Assembly: GCA_024413875.1 (NCBI GenBank) | Contig: JAKSVY010000066.1 | Location: forward strand, 1 to 6,928 | DNA length: 6,928 nt | DNA from: Bacilli bacterium | GTDB taxonomy: Bacteria > Bacillota_I > Bacilli_A > RFN20 > CAG-826 | Direction: 5' to 3' | Shown here: one piece after another, positions 1-5,515 of the stretch | Layout of the letters: each line of letters begins with the position of its first letter | How positions within the stretch are numbered: the stretch's first letter is position 1 | The notes under the pieces: model-generated | The model's input: only the letters and a program-made list of their open reading frames with translations | Database searches by the model: none | Told to the model about the DNA's origin: nothing | Program-made: the position numbers and the translations under genes

Positions 1-949
1 TAATAACTTTTACATTTCTGTATTCTGGTTTGCAGTTATAACCAGAAGCTTCCCATTTAACAAGGTTAATCATAGTTAATGTTTCTGCTTCTTTTCCAGC
101 AACAACACCAAATTCACTTAACATAGCTTCATATCTATACCATCCATTAGCAAGAGCAAAAATCTTACCTTTTGATGGGTTTCCACTATTGTTTTTGCGG
201 TACATATAATCATTGCCAGAAGCAACAGCAGCATATGAGTTATCTAAAAGAGAAATTAAAGTATCTTTTTCTTCTGTTGGTTTGAATTCAAGAGAGAAGC
301 CTAAACCAGATGTGCTCCAATTAGCAATCTTAGGGAATTCATCATAGCCACCTTTAAGATAGCCAGCAGTGTTTGTTTTGTTATAAGCCACTGGTGTGTC
401 ACCAATATATCTAAAATCAGAAATAACTTGAAGATTTCTCATTTGAACAAATGGGTTGCCATACCAAATAAAGTTAATAGCATCTACAGTCGCAGATTCT
501 TGACCAGCAATAGCAGGTGCGTCTTTGAATAAGATATCGTATCTGATCCATCCTTCTGCAGCATCTACAACAGCAACTCTATGATATGAGTCACGAGCCT
601 TAATGAGATTATTTACAGAATCCTTTGTAGCAGCACCAAAGTCTGCTAAATAAATGTTTCCAGAAATCTTTGTGCTACCACTGAAGAAATTGAAAACTGT
701 GTTGTTAGCAATTGATGTTGGATTTGAATATTTAACTTCAAAAGAAACACCTAAACCAGAAGTTTTCCAGTTTGGAACTGAAACCATTGTTCCTTCACTT
801 GCTTTTAACCAAGTTTTTCCAGTAATGTCTACTGTAGCAGTTGAAACAGAATCAGCCTTAACTTCAACAACTGGGGCTTTAGAAACGCCAGCGGCTACTC
901 CTAAACCTAAAAGCATAGCGGCGGCAGGTAAAATTAAAAGTTTTTTCAT
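1..949 (-). CDS. Secreted protein with tandem duplicated beta-rich module (partial, C-terminus off left edge)
   Basis: The frame is open from the ATG at 949 to the window edge, giving 316 residues and no stop, so the gene continues leftward. Residues 1-32 are a typical Gram-positive signal peptide: MKKLL, then a hydrophobic Ala/Leu/Gly core, ending in VEVKA, with likely cleavage after Ala32. There is no lipobox cysteine. The mature part contains two related modules. Module 1 (about 60-175) starts NWKTSGLG and has GWIRYD, IAGQES and MRNLQVI. Module 2 (about 210-315) starts NWSTSGLG and has GWYRYE, VAGKEA and YRNVKVI. The alternating hydrophobic pattern suggests beta-sandwich modules, as in carbohydrate-binding or adhesive surface proteins, but I do not recognise the family and assign no function. 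The start is set by an in-frame TAG five codons upstream of the ATG. No good SD lies directly before it; the strong SD is about 40 nt away, across a hairpin. Being a gene is nearly certain; the role is unknown. Confidence 0.9.
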   Translation of the reverse strand, partial: MKKLLILPAAAMLLGLGVAAGVSKAPVVEVKADSVSTATVDITGKTWLKASEGTMVSVPNWKTSGLGVSFEVKYSNPTSIANNTVFNFFSGSTKISGNIYLADFGAATKDSVNNLIKARDSYHRVAVVDAAEGWIRYDILFKDAPAIAGQESATVDAINFIWYGNPFVQMRNLQVISDFRYIGDTPVAYNKTNTAGYLKGGYDEFPKIANWSTSGLGFSLEFKPTEEKDTLISLLDNSYAAVASGNDYMYRKNNSGNPSKGKIFALANGWYRYEAMLSEFGVVAGKEAETLTMINLVKWEASGYNCKPEYRNVKVI

Positions 950-960
950 AAGCGTATGTT

Positions 961-988
961 GCTATCACTATGTTACATATGTGGTAGC
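961..988 (-). promoter_or_regulatory. Leader hairpin between SD and start codon
   Basis: Read on the minus strand, GCTACCAC (988-981) pairs with GTGATAGC (968-961) at 7 of 8 positions, with one C-A mismatch. After a bulged A, TATG (979-976) pairs with CATA (972-969) around the loop TAA. The hairpin fills nearly all the space between the SD at 991-1000 and the ATG at 949. Once folded, the SD lies about 13 nt from the start codon. The top of the hairpin contains ATG followed directly by TAA (978-973). It may bridge the SD to the start codon or control translation. Confidence 0.6.
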
Positions 989-990
989 GT

Positions 991-1000
991 CTCCTTTTTA
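991..1000 (-). promoter_or_regulatory. Strong SD (AAAAAGGAG) distant from its gene's start
   Basis: The minus strand reads TAAAAAGGAG here, a near-consensus SD, but the only viable start codon of the downstream secreted protein gene is at 949, about 41 nt further on. The first ATG after it (978-976) is followed at once by a stop codon. The spacing makes sense only if the intervening hairpin (961-988) folds, or if the site serves the minimal ATG-TAA frame. Confidence 0.6.
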
Positions 1001-1014
1001 TAAGTTATAATGTT

Positions 1015-1020
1015 ATTATA
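1015..1020 (-). promoter_or_regulatory. Candidate -10 box (TATAAT) for the secreted protein gene
   Basis: A perfect TATAAT on the minus strand lies 66 nt upstream of the start codon, which would give a leader of roughly 60 nt containing the SD and the hairpin. The -35 is poor: only TTCGAC or TTTTTC-like sequences fall at 15-17 nt spacing (1035-1043). The site is plausible by position and consensus, but the region is AT-rich. Confidence 0.45.
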
Positions 1021-1087
1021 TCAAAGATAATAAAGTCGAAAAACCAACATTTTTAACCATAAATAAAGAGAAATCTAATAGTATATT

Positions 1088-1118
1088 TTGAAATGTACAT
1101 AATATTTTTATCTATGAT
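1088..1118 (+). promoter_or_regulatory. Candidate promoter for the CBM9-like gene
   Basis: TTGAAA (1088-1093) and TATGAT (1113-1118) match the -35 and -10 consensus at 4-5 of 6 and 5 of 6 positions. The spacing is 19 nt, which is longer than ideal. The gene starts about 38 nt beyond the -10. An 8-bp palindrome, ATGTACAT (1093-1100), sits just after the -35 and could be an operator half or chance. An alternative -10 is TAAAAT at 1135-1140, which has no -35. Confidence 0.35.
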
Positions 1119-1156
1119 AAGTTAAAAATGATGTTAAAATATATACGGTAAAAATC

Positions 1157-1663
1157 ATGGAACTTAAAAACAATATTACAGGCGAAGAAGCCATCTACGA
1201 AACAAAGTTTGATATCAAGATATGTGAGGGCAAACTTGTTTTAAATTACTATGCTAAACACTCACAATTTTATAGTTACTCAGATAAATTTAATGATGAC
1301 ATTTATAAAGGCGATGTTGTTGAAATCTTTATTGATGTTGGTCAAAAAGATCACTACTGGGAAATTGAAGTAGCCCCTAATGGAACTGTCTTTTTAGCGG
1401 ATATCACTAATGATGGAAAATCATTTAGTGGAGCTCGTTTAAAAGAAAACTTTGTCGAAAGAAAAGTTACTCTTTATGAAAATGACTATGATGTATTAAT
1501 GGAAATTCCATTAGATAAACTAGGATATAATCCTGAATATGGAATCAAATACAATGCCTATAGAATTGACACTGATGGAGGGATTGAGAATGCTCACTTA
1601 TTTGCATTATCCCCTACAATGTGTGGCTCATTCCATAAAAAAGAAGCATTCATTAAACTCTAA
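1157..1663 (+). CDS. CBM9-like (carbohydrate-binding family 9-like) protein
   Basis: This is a 168-residue protein without a signal peptide or membrane segment, so probably cytoplasmic. Its motif order matches stand-alone CBM9-like domain proteins: GDVVEIFID (52-60), then YWEIEVAPNGTVFLADI (67-83), an IPLDKLG segment (117-123), YNAYRID (132-138), and the C-terminal LSPT...SFHKKEAFIKL (151-168). The family is a single beta-sandwich of the DOMON/CBM9 type. Secreted relatives bind sugars, while short stand-alone members are poorly characterised. It is monocistronic, transcribed divergently from the secreted protein gene and convergently with the six-gene operon, and is followed by a hairpin terminator. 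The SD is weak (ACGGTAA-like, about 6 nt before the ATG). Binding of oligosaccharides or a heme/sugar role is possible but not shown. Family assignment is fairly sure; function is not. Confidence 0.85.
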   Translation: MELKNNITGEEAIYETKFDIKICEGKLVLNYYAKHSQFYSYSDKFNDDIYKGDVVEIFIDVGQKDHYWEIEVAPNGTVFLADITNDGKSFSGARLKENFVERKVTLYENDYDVLMEIPLDKLGYNPEYGIKYNAYRIDTDGGIENAHLFALSPTMCGSFHKKEAFIKL

Positions 1664-1673
1664 TCACTAAAAC

Positions 1674-1702
1674 AAAATCGCCCTCAGCTTGAGGACGATT
1701 TT
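1674..1702. terminator. Bidirectional intrinsic terminator between convergent genes
   Basis: AAAATCG (1674-1680) pairs with CGATTTT (1696-1702), and CCTCA (1682-1686) pairs with TGAGG (1690-1694). There is a single C-A mismatch between the arms and a GCT loop. On the plus strand the stem ends in a TTTT tract. On the minus strand the complement also ends in CGATTTT followed by GTTTT. It starts 10 nt after the stop of the CBM9-like gene and ends 2 nt from the stop of the DUF362 gene, so it can terminate both transcripts. Confidence 0.85.
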
Positions 1703-1704
1703 CA

Positions 1705-2589
1705 TTAATCTAAACTAATTAATTCGTATTCTCTTGAACCAACACCAAGTTCTGCTGCTGCTTCAATTGTGTGGATACCATGTCTTGTTTCAACTCTTTC
1801 AATAAAGTGTTTTTGTCCAGGATCATCGGTAGCCTTATAAATTAAATCAACACAAGCTTGGTCAATAGCGACTGGGTCAAGTGAGATAAGCATTCCAATG
1901 TCTTTCATACAAGGATCTTCTGCTACTGCGCAGCAGTCACAGTCAACTGATAAGTTCTTCATAACGTTAATGAAGACCATATTACCTTTGAAGAATTCAA
2001 CAATTGAACTTGCAGCATCTGCCATTGATTCTAAGAAGACGTCTTGTTCAGGAAGTTTGAGCCAAGCATGTCTTTGACTTGTTGTGCGACCACCACTATG
2101 AACATATGCCTTACCTGCTGATGATTCGCATCCAATACCTAATTGCTTAAGTGCACCACCAAAGCCTCCCATAGGATGACCTTTAAAGTGAGCAAGAACA
2201 AGCATTGAATCATAGTTTTTCATGTTCTTACCAACATAGTTTTTCTTAATTACTTTACCATTTGGAACGCTAAGAACATCATCTGGTCCTTCCGCATCCA
2301 TTAAATCAAAGTTAAAGTATTTATCCCAACAGTGATCATGCATTAACTTTAGGTGCTTTTTAGTTGTGTTACGTTGACCACCATAAGCAGTATTACATTC
2401 AACAACTGTGCCATTAACGTGATTTACCATTGGAGCCCAGAATTCAGCTGATAAAAAGTTTTGGTTGCCAGCTTCACCAGAGTGAAGTTTAACCGCTACC
2501 TTACCAGGAAGTTCTTTTCCAAGTGTTTTATATAATTCAACTACTTTTTCAGCAGTGATTTCTTTAGTGAAATATACTTTTGATGCCAC
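1705..2589 (-). CDS. DUF362 domain protein
   Basis: This 294-residue protein has the hallmarks of the DUF362 family (PF04015). These are an N-terminal KVAVKLHSGE (30-39), the ECNTAYGG segment (64-71), a central HFKGHPMGGFGGALKQLGIG (134-153), and the C-terminal DIGMLISLDPVAIDQACVDL (230-249). Just before the last motif is a cysteine cluster, C217-x-C219-C220-x6-C227, with C246 further on. The family has often been annotated as Fe-S related. Here no classical CxxCxxCxxxC ferredoxin repeat is present, so a metal or Fe-S site is only possible. The start is GTG, fixed by a perfect AGGAGG seven nt upstream. It is the last gene of the minus-strand operon, 39 nt after the SGNH gene and followed by a terminator. 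The role is unknown; its place suggests a link to sugar-acid catabolism or redox. Confidence 0.87.
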   Translation of the reverse strand: MASKVYFTKEITAEKVVELYKTLGKELPGKVAVKLHSGEAGNQNFLSAEFWAPMVNHVNGTVVECNTAYGGQRNTTKKHLKLMHDHCWDKYFNFDLMDAEGPDDVLSVPNGKVIKKNYVGKNMKNYDSMLVLAHFKGHPMGGFGGALKQLGIGCESSAGKAYVHSGGRTTSQRHAWLKLPEQDVFLESMADAASSIVEFFKGNMVFINVMKNLSVDCDCCAVAEDPCMKDIGMLISLDPVAIDQACVDLIYKATDDPGQKHFIERVETRHGIHTIEAAAELGVGSREYELISLD

Positions 2590-2596
2590 AATTATT

Positions 2597-2602
2597 CCTC
2601 CT
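2597..2602 (-). promoter_or_regulatory. Consensus SD setting a GTG start
   Basis: AGGAGG on the minus strand lies 7 nt before the GTG at 2589-2587. It fixes the non-ATG start of the DUF362 gene and is the strongest SD in the operon. It may allow high or independent translation of the last gene, which is the only one separated from its neighbour by more than 11 nt. Confidence 0.85.
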
Positions 2603-2628
2603 AATTAATTATCATGTTAATTGTATAA

Positions 2629-3402
2629 CTATTTTGTGATTTCAAAAGGATTTTTTATCGCGTTTTCTACGCATAATTTAAATTGTTCTTTTAAATTAGA
2701 ATTTAATCCCATTGGTTCGGTTTCAAGATTAGTTAAATCAATATCAAACATCTTTTTCATAAATGTTAAAGACGCAAGGAATCTACCTCTATGGTAAGAA
2801 AGATGAACCGGATCACGATAAAGTGATGTTTCTTCAGTAATTTCTTTCGCGTTTTTAATAGATGTTCCGCTAGGAATTACTGCGAAAATATTTTTATTTG
2901 TTAAAACGTCATTTTTAACGTTATTTACAATACCTTCATACATTTTCCTTTCATCGCCATTAAAGTCTCTTAAAAAGAACTCAAATTGGTTATAAGAAGG
3001 ATATGGCCATGTCATTTGCCATAAGATTTTTACTTCGTAATTAAATAATGATTTTAAAAGTGAAATGTATTCTTTTAAACGTGGATAGCCAACTGGTTGG
3101 CCACTACCATAACTACATTCTTGAATCATAATGTAATCCCAATGTTTTTGGTTAATTACTTCGTTGCCAATCACATTAGTTTTATATTCCCAACGATATT
3201 TTTTGTTGTTGTAATATCTATAGATATACTCGGCCTTTTTATTTGTTAAAAAATCAATTTGTTGATCAATGGATCCACCTGGATATCCTATAACTTGGAT
3301 ATCTAAAGATATTCCATACTCACGAGCAAGTTCTGGAATATACATAATCATATCTTCTGAAAATGAATTACCTATACAAAGGATATTCGTTGTTTTATTC
3401 AT
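2629..3402 (-). CDS. DUF4886 SGNH/GDSL-type hydrolase
   Basis: This 257-residue protein opens with NILCIGNSFSEDMIMYIPEL (6-25), the block I of DUF4886 proteins, a branch of the SGNH hydrolase superfamily. Ser13 is the expected nucleophile, with GNS replacing the classical GDS. GGS (42-44) fits block II, IQECS (93-97) lies in the region of the oxyanion residues, and DPVH (197-200) supplies the Asp-x-x-His pair. There is no signal peptide, so it acts in the cytoplasm, plausibly as an esterase on imported sugar derivatives; the substrate is unknown. I chose the ATG at 3402, which follows the stop of the cupin gene by one nt (TAATATG) and suggests coupled reinitiation. An upstream TTG at 3423 would overlap the neighbour by 20 nt and has no SD. 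The SD before the ATG is itself weak (AAGAAA), in keeping with coupling. Confidence 0.85.
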   Translation of the reverse strand: MNKTTNILCIGNSFSEDMIMYIPELAREYGISLDIQVIGYPGGSIDQQIDFLTNKKAEYIYRYYNNKKYRWEYKTNVIGNEVINQKHWDYIMIQECSYGSGQPVGYPRLKEYISLLKSLFNYEVKILWQMTWPYPSYNQFEFFLRDFNGDERKMYEGIVNNVKNDVLTNKNIFAVIPSGTSIKNAKEITEETSLYRDPVHLSYHRGRFLASLTFMKKMFDIDLTNLETEPMGLNSNLKEQFKLCVENAIKNPFEITK

Positions 3403-3403
3403 A

Positions 3404-4600
3404 TTATTTCTTAAAGAATGCAACTAAATCAGGGTTTTCAGCAAAGTGCTTAAGCATAACGATTGGATCGCTTTCAGAAGTGTTTTCGATAACAACACCT
3501 TCTTTAGCAGCTTTTTCAGAAACGAAATATTCATCGTTTGTTAATTGTCCATATCTAATTAAAGATGGAGTTTCAATATTCCAATCATTCATCTTACCGT
3601 GACCTTGAAGCATGATTAAACCATATGCAGCGTTATCTTTGATAACAACCTTTTGTCCTGGATAAACTGTTAAACGTTTAGCACATACGAGTTTGCATAA
3701 ATAGCAAATCCATTCTTCTTTATAATCACTTCCATCATAAATAGCGATTGGTCTCATAAAGTGATGTTTCTTAAAGTCTGGGTCGATATTAGCATCCCAG
3801 TCGATAACATCCATTAAATAATCAAAGTTTCCAAGTTCTTCCTTTGGAGTGTTCTTCCAAAGTAAGTCTTCAGATACGCATTGTCCATTGTATAAAACTG
3901 ATTGATACATTGCGTATACATCACTTGCAAATTGTGGTTCATATGTACAAAGTGACGCTGGAGCGTGTAATACTCCTGGTGGAACATCCCAACCAGTATC
4001 AAGTTCAATCTTAAATGCTTGTGAGTGATCTAATAAGTGGTTATCACCTTTAGTGAAATCTTCTAAGCATTTCTTAATTTCTTCTTTCTTTGCTTCTGGG
4101 TTTAAACCAAAGAATGTGAATGGGAATTCACCACCATGGTTATTAACTTGTGAAGGGAAGAAATACATTTCTGGTTTACCAGCACTACCAACTCTAGCAG
4201 CGTGTTCATCTCTATGGTGAATGTGATGTGGTAATGGACCAGCATTATCAAAGAACTTAGAGAACATTGGCCACTTATGATATTTATTCCATAAGTTATC
4301 TCCAATTAATTCACCCTTAAGTTCACTAACCATATCTCTAAGAAGGATTTTTTCTGTTCCGTCTTTAGAAACAACATAAGATAAACCTTCATCTTCAGGT
4401 GTACCTGGACCATTTTCTGCCCAAGTTGTTGAAGCAAACCATCTTTCATCAATACCGCCTTTTTCAAGACCTAATACATAATAATCATCTGGATGAAGTT
4501 TAATTCTTTTACCAGGACGACAAAAGCTTCTTGGAACCCAAGTTGGTTTTAATCTTAAGATTCCCTTACCTTCTTTAAATAATTTCTCTGATAATGTCAT
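3404..4600 (-). CDS. Phosphomannose-isomerase-like cupin, putative sugar isomerase
   Basis: This 398-residue protein is about the size of type I mannose-6-phosphate isomerases. The cupin metal site is visible: H126-I-H128 within LPHHIHHRDEHA (123-134), the Glu of GKPEMYFF (E144), and H212 in DVPPGVLHAP (205-214). In classical ManA the first motif is QVHP and the second KPE, so Gln is replaced by His here, giving a standard cupin HxH...E...H set. A second cupin-like stretch, VYPGQKVVIKDNAAYGLIML (312-331), lies near the C-terminus. The protein is therefore likely a metal-dependent isomerase or epimerase of a sugar or sugar acid, but the substrate is open, and the phosphate-binding features of ManA are not evident to me. 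The start ATG has AAGGAG 7 nt upstream. The gap to the RraA-like gene is 11 nt, and the next gene begins 1 nt after its stop. Confidence 0.75.
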   Translation of the reverse strand: MTLSEKLFKEGKGILRLKPTWVPRSFCRPGKRIKLHPDDYYVLGLEKGGIDERWFASTTWAENGPGTPEDEGLSYVVSKDGTEKILLRDMVSELKGELIGDNLWNKYHKWPMFSKFFDNAGPLPHHIHHRDEHAARVGSAGKPEMYFFPSQVNNHGGEFPFTFFGLNPEAKKEEIKKCLEDFTKGDNHLLDHSQAFKIELDTGWDVPPGVLHAPASLCTYEPQFASDVYAMYQSVLYNGQCVSEDLLWKNTPKEELGNFDYLMDVIDWDANIDPDFKKHHFMRPIAIYDGSDYKEEWICYLCKLVCAKRLTVYPGQKVVIKDNAAYGLIMLQGHGKMNDWNIETPSLIRYGQLTNDEYFVSEKAAKEGVVIENTSESDPIVMLKHFAENPDLVAFFKK

Positions 4601-4607
4601 AACATTT

Positions 4608-4613
4608 CTCCTT
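4608..4613 (-). promoter_or_regulatory. SD of the cupin gene overlapping the upstream stop codon
   Basis: AAGGAG on the minus strand lies 7 nt before the cupin ATG. Its first two bases are the last two of the TAA stop of the RraA-like gene (4614-4612). Ribosomes ending translation of the RraA-like gene therefore cover this SD, so the two genes are probably coupled. Confidence 0.8.
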
Positions 4614-5514
4614 ATAAAGCTGTTTGAGTATCGTTAGGATCGCCTTCTCTAGCGAGTCTATATTCTTCTGACCAATCAAGGCTTCTATACTTTTCACCTC
4701 TTGGGTCATTCTTAATGAAATCCATTAATAAATCGAGCATATCTTCAGTCCAAGTTGCTCTATCGATTTGAGCGGTTGTGAAAACACCCTTCTTAATCAT
4801 TTCAAAACCGAAGTCATCTTTAACGTGAGTTTTAGCCGCTCCATCAACAACTTCAATAACTAAGTGTGATGGGATAAATAAAACTCCACCACCAGCACCA
4901 AAAACAATATCTCCTGGAAGAACAGTTGCTTTGCCGATTCTTGTAACTGCATTAAAGTCTTTCATAACAAATTCTCTAATAGGAGTTGGGTCAATACCTC
5001 TATAGTATACTTGAACATCTGGAACTTGTTTCATTTGTTCAACATCTCTAATTCCACCCCAAATAACTGCACCACCAGTTTTTGTTCTTGTTCTAATCGC
5101 GGTAGTTAAGTTTCCACCTAAGAATGTACCTTTAAAAATCTTATCGTACATATCAGCAACGACAACATCGCCTTCAACAAGTGAGTCAACTACCCATTGG
5201 TTATAGTTACCTTTGAATCCTTGTTTAGCGCCTTGTTCAAATGCAACATCATGTAAATCTGGTCTAGTTGGAACATAGCTACATGTAACCGCTCTACCAA
5301 TTAACTTTCTACCATCGTCATGGAGAACTTTTAAATCACCTTCAAATTGAGTGATGTATCCTTTTAAGAAGATTGGTTTCCAAACTTCTTCAAGAGTCAT
5401 CTCTTTTAATTTTTCTAAATATTCAGTTGGAACATAAGGTCTTCCATCAGGAAGTCTTTCTCCCTTCCAAAGAGGAGTTAAGGCAATAATGTCTTCTCTA
5501 GAATTAAACACCAT
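4612..5514 (-). CDS. RraA-like / class II pyruvate aldolase family protein
   Basis: This 300-residue protein has the RraA-like fold signature (PF03737). GDVVVADM (115-122) is followed by the motif from G133 to D157: FLGGNLTTAIRTR (131-143) and then GGAVIWGGIRD (147-157), with the conserved Arg156-Asp157 pair. VLPGDIVFGAGGGVLFIP (198-215) matches the family's PGD...DxxGV.VVP segment. Members include the HMG/CHA aldolases, oxaloacetate decarboxylases and the RNase E inhibitor RraA. At 300 residues it is longer than RraA (about 160), with added N-terminal (1-60) and C-terminal (about 240-300) parts, so it is a catabolic-type paralogue and not the RNase regulator. Next to UxuA it may cleave KDG or a related keto acid (inference). 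The usual Asp of the GVVxDGGVRD motif is Trp152. I chose the ATG at 5514, with AAGGAG 10 nt upstream and 1 nt after the UxuA stop. A TTG at 5535 would translate the SD itself. Confidence 0.85.
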   Translation of the reverse strand: MVFNSREDIIALTPLWKGERLPDGRPYVPTEYLEKLKEMTLEEVWKPIFLKGYITQFEGDLKVLHDDGRKLIGRAVTCSYVPTRPDLHDVAFEQGAKQGFKGNYNQWVVDSLVEGDVVVADMYDKIFKGTFLGGNLTTAIRTRTKTGGAVIWGGIRDVEQMKQVPDVQVYYRGIDPTPIREFVMKDFNAVTRIGKATVLPGDIVFGAGGGVLFIPSHLVIEVVDGAAKTHVKDDFGFEMIKKGVFTTAQIDRATWTEDMLDLLMDFIKNDPRGEKYRSLDWSEEYRLAREGDPNDTQTAL

Positions 5515-5515
5515 A

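Noticed and set aside
654..1010. Open frame on the plus strand, antisense to the secreted protein gene
   Set aside because: It is the mirror of a coding region with a clear signal peptide and internal repeats on the minus strand. Its own translation shows no family features and covers the leader of the real gene.
2603..2620. AATTAA...TTAATT inverted repeat between the SGNH and DUF362 genes as a terminator
   Set aside because: The stem is only six A/T pairs with no U-tract, so it is too weak to terminate. It fits AT-rich spacer.
3403..3423. TTG start at 3423 for the SGNH hydrolase (7 extra residues)
   Set aside because: It has no SD, overlaps the cupin gene by 20 nt, and the added residues precede the conserved N-terminal strand. 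The ATG at 3402 fits coupling.
3363..3602. Plus-strand open frame of 79 codons across the cupin/SGNH junction
   Set aside because: It is antisense to two well-supported genes, has no SD and has no recognisable protein features.
3814..4305. Two short minus-strand frames (3814-4008 and 4102-4305) inside the cupin gene
   Set aside because: They are out-of-frame shadows of the cupin coding sequence, which carries all the conserved motifs.
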